Positions 9,369 to 17,165 of a stretch of DNA of 64,000 nucleotides are shown here, in pieces. A model generated the notes under the pieces. The model made no database searches. It worked only from the letters and a program-made list of their open reading frames with translations, and was not told where the DNA came from. The position numbers and the translations under genes are program-made. The stretch's first letter is position 1. Each line of letters opens with the position of its first letter. The DNA is from Subtercola sp. PAMC28395 (GTDB lineage: Bacteria; Actinomycetota; Actinomycetes; Actinomycetales; Microbacteriaceae): assembly GCF_018889995.1 (NCBI RefSeq), contig NZ_CP076547.1, positions 1,984,001-2,048,000 on the forward strand, given 5' to 3'.

Positions 9369-10937
9369 ATGGCACCGACCACCAAAGAAGGCCAGCGCGC
9401 TGAGCTTCACAAAACTATCTGGCGCATCGCGAATGACCTTCGTGGCTCGGTCGATGGATGGGACTTCAAGTCCTATGTCCTCGGCATGCTTTTCTACCGT
9501 TTTATCTCCGAAAACCTGACCTCATACATCAACGCGGGCGAGCATAAGGCCGGCGACCAGAACTTCAACTACTCGACCTTGCAGGATGCTCAGGCCGAGT
9601 TCGGCCGCAAGGAAACCGTCGAGGAAAAGGGCTTCTACATCCTCCCCTCCGAACTCTTCGACAATGTTCGGACTCACGGAGAACAAGACGCGAACCTCAA
9701 CGAGACACTCGCTCGGGTCTTCAAAAACATTGAAGGCTCCGCCGTCGGTAGCGACAGCGAAGACGACCTCAAGGGGCTGTTTGATGACCTCGACGTCAAC
9801 AGCTCGAAGCTCGGCAGTACCGTGGCCAAGCGCAACGAAAAGCTCGTCAAACTGCTGGACGCGATCGGCGACCTTCCACTCGGCAACTTCGACCAGAACA
9901 CCATCGATTTGTTCGGCGATGCGTATGAGTACCTGATGCAGATGTATGCCTCGAGCGCAGGCAAATCGGGTGGAGAGTACTACACGCCCCAAGAAGTCTC
10001 TGAACTCCTTGCCCGCATTACCGTGGTCGGCAAGACCCAGGTGAATAAGGTCTACGACCCCGCCGTCGGCTCCGGATCGCTACTGCTGAAGTTCGACAAA
10101 GTGCTCGGCAAGGGCAATGTGCGGCAGGGCTTCTACGGCCAGGAAATCAACCTGACCACCTACAACCTTGCCCGCATCAATATGTTCTTGCACGACGTGA
10201 ACTACGAGAAGTTCAACCTCGCCCACGGCGACACCCTCACCGATCCGGCGCACTGGGACGACGAACCGTTCGAGGCGATCGTGTCTAACCCGCCGTACTC
10301 GATCAAGTGGGACGGCGACGCGAACCCTCTGATGATCAACGACCCACGTTTCGCCCCTGCCGGTGTGCTCGCGCCAAAGTCGAAGGCCGACCTCGCCTTC
10401 ACGATGCACATTCTGTCGTGGCTGGCCGTCAACGGCACTGCCGCGATCGTCGAGTTCCCTGGCGTGCTGTACCGCGGGGGAGCGGAGCAGAAGATTCGCA
10501 AGTACCTCATCGACAACAACTACGTGGATGCCGTCATCCAGCTGCCACCCGACCTGTTCTTCGGTACCACAATCGCGACCTGCATCGTCGTGCTCAAGAA
10601 ATCCAAGAACGACAACGCGGTGCTATTCATCGACGCCTCGGCCGAGTTCACCCGTACCGGCAACAAGAACAAGCTTGCCGACGAGAACCAGCAGAAAATC
10701 CTCGACGCCTTCACCGTGCGCGAAGATGCCGAATACTTCGCCAAGCTCGTGTCAAACGAGAGCATTGCGGCCAACGGCTACAACATCGCAGTGTCGTCAT
10801 ACGTGGTGGCGGAAGACACCCGAGTGGCTGTTGACATCACCAGGTTGAATGCGGATATCACTCGCATCGTCGCCCGGCAAACGGAACTCCGCACCTCAAT
10901 CGACGAGATCGTCGCCGATCTGGAGGGCACCAGGTGA
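9369..10937 (+). CDS. hsdM: Type I restriction-modification system methyltransferase subunit
   Basis: The 522-aa HsdM has an N-terminal helical bundle domain (WRIANDLRGSVDGWDFKSYV, the HsdM_N motif). The N6-adenine methyltransferase core follows, with the S-adenosylmethionine motif YDPAVGSGSLLL near residue 231 and the catalytic NPPY near residue 307. It methylates adenine in the bipartite site read by HsdS. ATG at 9369 follows AGGAGACGAGAT. The stop overlaps the GTG of hsdS (GTGA), so translation is coupled. About 210 bp of non-coding DNA precede the gene and should hold the operon promoter, though no strong hexamers stood out. Confidence 0.95.
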   Translation: MAPTTKEGQRAELHKTIWRIANDLRGSVDGWDFKSYVLGMLFYRFISENLTSYINAGEHKAGDQNFNYSTLQDAQAEFGRKETVEEKGFYILPSELFDNVRTHGEQDANLNETLARVFKNIEGSAVGSDSEDDLKGLFDDLDVNSSKLGSTVAKRNEKLVKLLDAIGDLPLGNFDQNTIDLFGDAYEYLMQMYASSAGKSGGEYYTPQEVSELLARITVVGKTQVNKVYDPAVGSGSLLLKFDKVLGKGNVRQGFYGQEINLTTYNLARINMFLHDVNYEKFNLAHGDTLTDPAHWDDEPFEAIVSNPPYSIKWDGDANPLMINDPRFAPAGVLAPKSKADLAFTMHILSWLAVNGTAAIVEFPGVLYRGGAEQKIRKYLIDNNYVDAVIQLPPDLFFGTTIATCIVVLKKSKNDNAVLFIDASAEFTRTGNKNKLADENQQKILDAFTVREDAEYFAKLVSNESIAANGYNIAVSSYVVAEDTRVAVDITRLNADITRIVARQTELRTSIDEIVADLEGTR

Positions 10938-12142
10938 GCCGCCTTGAAGAGTTGATAGCGGAACTTGCGCCCGAGGGTGTGCCGCATTTGCTATTAGGGG
11001 AGGTCGCTGCGATCTTTGGCCGCAACGTCCAACCCTCCGCAATGGGGGACGAGACTGTAACTGTCTTCAGTCTTCCCTCGTTTGATCAGAGTAAGTCGCC
11101 AGAGAAGCTAGTAGGGATCGAAGTTGGCTCCGCTAAGACCCGACTTGGAGGCCCTTGCGTTCTTGTGGCAAAACTAAACCCACATATTCCACGTGTCTGG
11201 CCGCTTGAATTCATTCCACTGAACTCGTATTGCTCGCCGGAGTTCTATCCAATTGAGCCGGACCAGCGCGTCCTGGAACTGCGGTACATGTATCACTTCG
11301 TCCTGACGAAGATGAGCCTCCTCTCAGGAACAGTTACGGGCAGCACTAATAGTCACAAGAGGCTTCATCGAGAAGACTTTCTAAAACTCCGAATACCCGT
11401 GCCGCCTCTCGAGGTTCAGCGGGAAATCGTGAGAATCCTGGATCAGTTCACTCAGCTGGAAGCGGAGCTGGAAGCGGAGCTGGAAGCCCGCCGTCGCCAA
11501 TACGAGCACTACGCCGGTGCACTTCTCTCCAGCGATCAGCATGTCCCCCGAGCGAGGTTCGGCGACGTGGCACGGATCGTTCGAGGTGCGTCCCCTCGCC
11601 CTATTCAGAAATTCATTACCGAGAGTCCTGACGGTGTTCCTTGGATCAAGATTGGAGATGTCCCTGCGCGCGGAAAGTACATTACGCAGACCGGACAACG
11701 TGTCACACCGGAAGGTGCCGCGAAGTCGCGTCGCGTCCAGCCAGGTGATTTTGTGCTCTCCAACTCAATGAGCTTCGGCAGACCGTACATTTCGAAGATT
11801 GATGGCTATATTCATGACGGTTGGCTTGCGATAAGCGAATTCGAAGATTCGTTCATTTCTGACTACTTGTATTACCTGCTGCGCTCAGCACCTATACAAG
11901 AAGAATTCGCGCGTCGCGCAGGCGCGGGCACGGTCAAGAACCTGAACGCTGAGATCGTGCGCTCGGTTGAGGTTCCGGTGCCGACGAAGGATGCGCAAGC
12001 ACGAGCGGTTGAACTGCTCGATAAGTTCGATGCTCTCGTGAACGACATCAGCATTGGTTTGCCAGCTGAGCTCGCTGCTCGCCGTAAGCAGTATGAGTAC
12101 TACCGTGACAAGCTGCTCACTTTCGAGGAGGCTACGGCATGA
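10934..12142 (+). CDS. hsdS: Type I restriction-modification specificity subunit
   Basis: The 402-aa protein has two target-recognition domains, each followed by a conserved helical spacer: RIPVPPLEVQREIVRILDQF after the first and VEVPVPTKDAQARAVELLDKF after the second. Each spacer ends in a RRRQYEHY/RRKQYEYY motif. The two recognition domains read the two halves of the target; their specificity cannot be inferred. Base composition dips in the first domain (about 11000-11400), typical of exchangeable recognition cassettes. The central spacer holds three copies of a four-residue ELEA unit. GTG 10934 overlaps the hsdM stop, and the stop overlaps the ATG of hsdR. Confidence 0.95.
   Translation: MSRLEELIAELAPEGVPHLLLGEVAAIFGRNVQPSAMGDETVTVFSLPSFDQSKSPEKLVGIEVGSAKTRLGGPCVLVAKLNPHIPRVWPLEFIPLNSYCSPEFYPIEPDQRVLELRYMYHFVLTKMSLLSGTVTGSTNSHKRLHREDFLKLRIPVPPLEVQREIVRILDQFTQLEAELEAELEARRRQYEHYAGALLSSDQHVPRARFGDVARIVRGASPRPIQKFITESPDGVPWIKIGDVPARGKYITQTGQRVTPEGAAKSRRVQPGDFVLSNSMSFGRPYISKIDGYIHDGWLAISEFEDSFISDYLYYLLRSAPIQEEFARRAGAGTVKNLNAEIVRSVEVPVPTKDAQARAVELLDKFDALVNDISIGLPAELAARRKQYEYYRDKLLTFEEATA
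11455..11490 (+). repeat. 12-bp tandem repeat in the hsdS spacer
   Basis: Three copies of GCTGGAAGCGGA occur in tandem (11455-11466, 11467-11478 and a third diverging in its last bases to 11490). Each encodes four residues, giving the ELEAELEAELEA run in the central helix. In EcoR124I and EcoDXXI a similar four-residue repeat sets the distance between the half-sites, and copy-number change alters specificity. Confidence 0.85.
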
Positions 12143-15100
12143 GCGACGTGACTTTCCGCAAATATGATCCGATCGCTGTGTCGAACGAGAGCACGGTTGT
12201 CGCTGAGTATGTGCCCGATGCGAAGGCTGAGGCGGCGTATCAGTCGGAGGCTAATCTTGAGCGCGAACTGATTCGTCTGCTTCAGTCGCAGGCGTACGAA
12301 TACCTTCCGATCACTTCGGAAGCGCAGATTGTGGCGAACCTCCGCACTCAGCTCGAGGCGCTGAACGGGCTTACGTTCTCGGATGCTGAGTGGGCGCAGT
12401 TTTTCGCCGAGCGAGTCGCTGGGGCAAACGATGGCATTGTCGAGAAAACCGTGCGCATCCAAGAGGACCACGTTCAGCTACTCAAGCGCGATGACGGTTC
12501 GACGAAGAACATCCTGCTGATCGATAAGCAGAACATTCACAACAACCGTTTGCAGGTCATCAATCAGTACACGATTGACCAGGGCGACGGAAGTGAAGTA
12601 CAGCGTGGTGCTGCCCGCTCGAACCGCTACGACGTGACGGTGCTGGTGAACGGTCTGCCGATGGTGCACATCGAGTTGAAGCGTCGCGGTGTCGACATTC
12701 GCGAGGCGTTCAACCAGATCGACCGCTACCAACGCGACAGCTTCTGGGCGGGTTCTGGCCTGTTCGAGTATGTGCAGCTTTTCGTGATCAGCAACGGCAC
12801 GCTGACGAAGTACTACTCCAACACCACCCGTCGTCAGCATCTCAGTGAGGCGGCTGGGTCGAAGCGTGTGCGCAAGACGTCGAACTCGTTCGAGTTCACG
12901 TCGTGGTGGGCTGACGCGCAGAATAAGCCGATCACGGATCTCGCCGCGTTCGCGAAGACGTTCTTCGCCAAGCATTCGCTGCTCAACATTCTGACGAAGT
13001 ACTGCGTGCTCACGGCCGACAAGATGTTGCTGGTGATGCGTCCGTATCAGATCGTCGGTACCGAGCGGATTCTGTCGAAGATCGACATCTCCACCAATTA
13101 CAGGCAGCTCGGCAGTGTCGCCGCGGGCGGGTACGTGTGGCATACGACCGGGTCGGGTAAGACACTGACGTCGTTCAAGGCCGCCCAGCTGGCGTCGAAG
13201 CTTCCGAGCGTTGACAAGGTGCTGTTCGTTGTCGACCGTAAGGACCTCGACTACCAGACGATGCGGGAGTACGACCGGTTCGAGAAGGGTGCGGCGAACT
13301 CGAACACCTCCACCGCGGTACTGAAGAAGCAACTTGAAGACCCGGGTGCACGGATCATCATCACGACGATCCAGAAGCTGTCGACGTTCATTGGCGCGAA
13401 CAAGGGTCACGCGATTTACGACGGTCATGTTGTGATCATCTTCGACGAGTGTCATCGTTCGCAGTTCGGTGACATGCACACCGCGATCACGAAGGCGTTC
13501 AAGCGGTACAACCTGTTCGGCTTCACCGGCACACCGATCTTCGCGGCCAACTCTGGCAGCGGTGGCAACCCGCAGTTGAAGACCACCGAGCAGGCTTTCG
13601 GGCAGAAGCTGCACACGTACACGATCGTGGATGCGATCAGCGATAAGAACGTGCTGCCCTTCCGTATCGACTATGTCAACACGGTCAAGGTTGGCAACGT
13701 CGTCGACAAGCAGGTCTCGTCGATCGACACCGAGAAGGCGCTGCTCGCGCCGGAGCGGATCAGCCAGATCGTGGCGTACACGTTGGAGCACTTCGATCAG
13801 AAGACCAAGCGTGCCCAGCACTACACTCTCGGTGACAAGCGGGTGCGCGGGTTCAACGCGCTGTTCGCGACCGCGTCCATCGAGGCCGCCCGGGTGTACT
13901 ACAACCACTTCCAGCTCCTGCAGGAACAGCTTCCTTCTGACCGCAAGCTGAAGGTCGGGCTGATCTATTCCTACGGAGCGAATGATGCCGTTGAAGACGG
14001 GGCGCTGGACGAGGAAGGCTTCGATACCGGGGCGCTGAGCATGGATGCTCGTTCGTTTCTGGAAGACGCGATCCAGGACTATAACGGCATGTTCGGCACA
14101 AGCTACGATACGTCGGCCGACAAGTTCCAGAACTATTACAAAGACCTCTCGCTGCGGCTAAAAACCAGGGACATCGACCTGGTCATCGTGGTAAACATGT
14201 TCCTCACCGGCTTCGACGCGACCACGCTTAGTACGCTCTTCGTCGACAAAAACCTGCGCGCACACGGGCTGGTCCAAGCGTATTCACGAACGAACCGCAT
14301 CCTGAACTCGGTCAAGACGTACGGCAACATCGTGAGTTTCCGTGACCTCGAAGACGCCACGAACGATGCCATTGCCTTGTTCGGCAACAAGAACGCTCAG
14401 GGCGTTGTGCTGCTCAAGCCATACGGCGAGTACTACAACGACTACGCCGAGAAGGTCGCGGATCTTCTTGCTGCCTTCCCCCTCGGACAGCCGATTATCG
14501 GAGAGGCCGCGCAGAAGGAGTTCATCCAACTGCTCGGTGCGATCCTGCGCCTGCAGAACATTTTGACCTCGTTCGATGAGTTCACCGGCAACGAGATTCT
14601 GTCTGACCGTCAGGCGCAGGACTATCGGAGTATCTATCTCGACATGTACGCCGAGTTCCGCAAGGGTACGGATAGCGATAAGGAACAGATCAACGACGAC
14701 ATCGTCTTTGAGATTGAGTTGATCAAGCAGGTCGAGATCAACGTCGACTACATCCTCATGCTCGTGCAGAAGTACCGCGACGAACGCGGCGACGGCGACG
14801 ACAAGGAGATTCGTGCCGAGATTTCTCGCGCCGTCGATTCCAGTCCGAGCCTGCGCAACAAGAAAGACCTCATCGAAGACTTCGTCGACAACATCTCGGT
14901 CGACGGCGAGATCGACCAGGAATGGCGAACCTTCATCGCAGCAAAGCGCGAAGCCGAACTCGAGACAATCATCACCGACGAGAACCTCCGCCCCGACGAG
15001 ACCCGCGTCTTCGTCGAGACCGCGTTCCGCGATGGTCAGATCCGCACCAGCGGAACCGCGATCACGAAGGTGCTTCCGCCAGTCTCACGCTTCTCCGCAG

Positions 15101-15198
15101 ACGGCGGCCACGGTGAGAAGAAGCAGCGCGTGATCCAGAAGCTCGGAGCCTTCTTTGAACGGTTCTTAGGACTCAGTTCGACGGGAGGCCGAGAATAA
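12139..15198 (+). CDS. hsdR: Type I restriction enzyme endonuclease/translocase subunit
   Basis: The 1019-aa HsdR has an N-terminal PD-(D/E)xK nuclease region (PMVHIELKRRGVDIREAFNQI, ELK near residue 178). A superfamily 2 translocase follows with motif I TGSGKTLTSF (about 335), motif II IIFDECHRSQ (about 436), motif III GFTGTPIF and the later motifs (MFLTGFDATTL, AYSRTNRI). It cleaves unmodified DNA after translocation by the HsdM2S core. All expected motifs are present, so the gene looks intact. It starts in an ATGA overlap with hsdS and ends at TAA sharing one base with the ATG of the OLD-like gene. Confidence 0.95.
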   Translation: MSDVTFRKYDPIAVSNESTVVAEYVPDAKAEAAYQSEANLERELIRLLQSQAYEYLPITSEAQIVANLRTQLEALNGLTFSDAEWAQFFAERVAGANDGIVEKTVRIQEDHVQLLKRDDGSTKNILLIDKQNIHNNRLQVINQYTIDQGDGSEVQRGAARSNRYDVTVLVNGLPMVHIELKRRGVDIREAFNQIDRYQRDSFWAGSGLFEYVQLFVISNGTLTKYYSNTTRRQHLSEAAGSKRVRKTSNSFEFTSWWADAQNKPITDLAAFAKTFFAKHSLLNILTKYCVLTADKMLLVMRPYQIVGTERILSKIDISTNYRQLGSVAAGGYVWHTTGSGKTLTSFKAAQLASKLPSVDKVLFVVDRKDLDYQTMREYDRFEKGAANSNTSTAVLKKQLEDPGARIIITTIQKLSTFIGANKGHAIYDGHVVIIFDECHRSQFGDMHTAITKAFKRYNLFGFTGTPIFAANSGSGGNPQLKTTEQAFGQKLHTYTIVDAISDKNVLPFRIDYVNTVKVGNVVDKQVSSIDTEKALLAPERISQIVAYTLEHFDQKTKRAQHYTLGDKRVRGFNALFATASIEAARVYYNHFQLLQEQLPSDRKLKVGLIYSYGANDAVEDGALDEEGFDTGALSMDARSFLEDAIQDYNGMFGTSYDTSADKFQNYYKDLSLRLKTRDIDLVIVVNMFLTGFDATTLSTLFVDKNLRAHGLVQAYSRTNRILNSVKTYGNIVSFRDLEDATNDAIALFGNKNAQGVVLLKPYGEYYNDYAEKVADLLAAFPLGQPIIGEAAQKEFIQLLGAILRLQNILTSFDEFTGNEILSDRQAQDYRSIYLDMYAEFRKGTDSDKEQINDDIVFEIELIKQVEINVDYILMLVQKYRDERGDGDDKEIRAEISRAVDSSPSLRNKKDLIEDFVDNISVDGEIDQEWRTFIAAKREAELETIITDENLRPDETRVFVETAFRDGQIRTSGTAITKVLPPVSRFSADGGHGEKKQRVIQKLGAFFERFLGLSSTGGRE

Positions 15199-17165
15199 TG
15201 AGACTCATCTCCGCCCACATCCGTGGTTATGGCCGCATCGTCGATTCCAAAATCAACCTCGATGCCAAGGTCATCGCGATCGTTGGTCCGAACGAAGCCG
15301 GGAAGACGACGCTCCTGAGGGCGCTCGGACATGTCGATAGTAACGAGGCCGTGCCGGTGCCTCAGCGCTCACGCGCTGCGGAGGTGTCTGATCAGACCCG
15401 TGTCACCACTTTCGACTACGTCATCGAGGACGCCGACAAGGACGCACTCGCCGATCTTGACCTACTCAGGCCGCCTACTCGTGCCTCAATCGCACGATCG
15501 GCTGCCGGGGGCAATCTCATCGTCGACCTATCCCCTCGGCCGGTGAAGTCAGTTCGGCCGCTCCAGGAAGCGGCCGAACGATTGAAGGCGTCACTCATAG
15601 ACAAGTCTCTCGACGAGTGGATCGATCTCAACACGACATACGCCGACCCGGAGTCGGACGCACCGCGCGACTATCGGAAAGAACTTCAGGCGCTTCTCGA
15701 AGCGATCGATGCCGCCATCGCTGAACCAGGGAGCGCTCTCACTGAGGAGATGATCGAGACTACGCGGTCGCTACAAACGGCAACGGTCAACGACGAAGCG
15801 GACTCGGAACGGCTCCGCGCTGCATACGGCTCGATCATCGTCTGGGCGGAGCGAGAAGATCCCGCTGCGGAAGCACGCGATCGGCTCTGGCAGCGCACGC
15901 CTGACTTCATTATGTTCGATGAGGCGGACCGCTCGATTCAGTCTGCTTATACGTTCGACGATGCACTCGTTAACGATCCGCCAGATGCGCTCGAGAATCT
16001 GGCCGGTACTGCATCGCTCGATCTCACCCAGCTTCTTCATTTTGTGCGGACGGGAGACATTGCCCGTCGACGATCGGCAATCGTGCAGGCCAACAGTCGC
16101 ATGGACACAATTTTTGACGGGGCATGGAAGCAATCGAATCTGTCTGTTCACTTCGAACTCGACGGTGACCAACTGCGTATCGAGTTGATGGAGGATGGTG
16201 ACAACGTCACGGTCTTCGATGAGCGAAGCGCGGGCCTACGCATGTTCGTCGCATTGATTGCATTTCTGAAGGTGCATGGTTCTGATCGCTTGCCCATCCT
16301 GCTCATCGACGAGGCGGAGAATCACCTTCATATCGACGCGCAGGCCGACTTGGTGAATATGTTCGTCACGCAGGAGCATGCGGTCAAAGTGATCTACACG
16401 ACACACAGTCCGGCCTGTCTGCCACCTGACCTTGGTACTGGAATTCGCGTGGTCGTACCGCGTGAGGATAATTTTCAAGTCAGCGACGTCAGGAACAGTT
16501 TTTGGCAGAGCGGGGCGGGTTTCTCGCCGCTCATGCTTGCGATGGGAGCGGCGGCAGCAGCCTTCACCCCAGCACGTTTCGTCGTGTTGGCTGAGGGCGC
16601 GACCGAAATGATCCTTCTGCCGACATTGATACGAGCTGCGACCGGCGAGAATGATTTGCCTTACCAAGTGGCACCAGGGCTGTCGGAAGTGCCGAATGAC
16701 TTCCTGCCGAAGCTTGATCTCGAAGCTGCTCATGTTGCATACATGGTCGACGGCGACGATGGTGGAGCGAAGTTGAAGGCGGCGCTCACGGACGCTGGTG
16801 TTCCAGAGAGTCTTATCGCGGATCTCGGTGTGCCGGAGATCGAGAACCTCCTTGCCCCGGAAGACTATCGCGCAGCTATCTCCGCACTGCTGCCGGAATG
16901 CAATCCGGGCATCGCCGTGAGCGACCTGCCCGAGGTGCCGCCTATTCCCGTCGTAGATGGCGGCTCAGTTGCGAAGTGGATGTATGGCTGGATTAACGAC
17001 GAGGGCTTGAAGGCTCCGTCCAAGGTTGCGGTTGCCAACTGGCTGGTCGAGAACCAGCGCTCTACGCCCAGTGCTGCAGGTGTCGCGGTGCTCACCTCTC
17101 TACACGCGAAGTTGCTTGGTGCCCTCCGGATATCCAAAATTCAAGAGACAGTCGACAAAAAGTGA
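15198..17165 (+). CDS. OLD-family ATPase with TOPRIM nuclease domain
   Basis: The 655-aa protein has an ABC-type ATPase with Walker A GPNEAGKTTLL (about residues 30-40), a signature-like ERSAGLRMFVALI, and Walker B ILLIDEAENHLHIDAQ (about 369), followed by IYTTHSPACLP. A C-terminal TOPRIM region has VLAEGATEMILLP (acidic residue about 466) and MVDGDDGG (about 518). OLD nucleases act in phage defence alone or with a partner such as GajB, but no UvrD-like helicase partner is present here. The one-base overlap with hsdR and direct adjacency to the next ATPase gene indicate one operon. It may act independently or respond to restriction products; that is inference. Confidence 0.88.
   Translation: MRLISAHIRGYGRIVDSKINLDAKVIAIVGPNEAGKTTLLRALGHVDSNEAVPVPQRSRAAEVSDQTRVTTFDYVIEDADKDALADLDLLRPPTRASIARSAAGGNLIVDLSPRPVKSVRPLQEAAERLKASLIDKSLDEWIDLNTTYADPESDAPRDYRKELQALLEAIDAAIAEPGSALTEEMIETTRSLQTATVNDEADSERLRAAYGSIIVWAEREDPAAEARDRLWQRTPDFIMFDEADRSIQSAYTFDDALVNDPPDALENLAGTASLDLTQLLHFVRTGDIARRRSAIVQANSRMDTIFDGAWKQSNLSVHFELDGDQLRIELMEDGDNVTVFDERSAGLRMFVALIAFLKVHGSDRLPILLIDEAENHLHIDAQADLVNMFVTQEHAVKVIYTTHSPACLPPDLGTGIRVVVPREDNFQVSDVRNSFWQSGAGFSPLMLAMGAAAAAFTPARFVVLAEGATEMILLPTLIRAATGENDLPYQVAPGLSEVPNDFLPKLDLEAAHVAYMVDGDDGGAKLKAALTDAGVPESLIADLGVPEIENLLAPEDYRAAISALLPECNPGIAVSDLPEVPPIPVVDGGSVAKWMYGWINDEGLKAPSKVAVANWLVENQRSTPSAAGVAVLTSLHAKLLGALRISKIQETVDKK

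Noticed and set aside
12478..13908. 476-aa open frame antisense to hsdR
   Set aside because: It lies opposite a gene with all HsdR motifs, has Arg/Val-rich composition typical of GC-rich antisense frames and shows no family motif.
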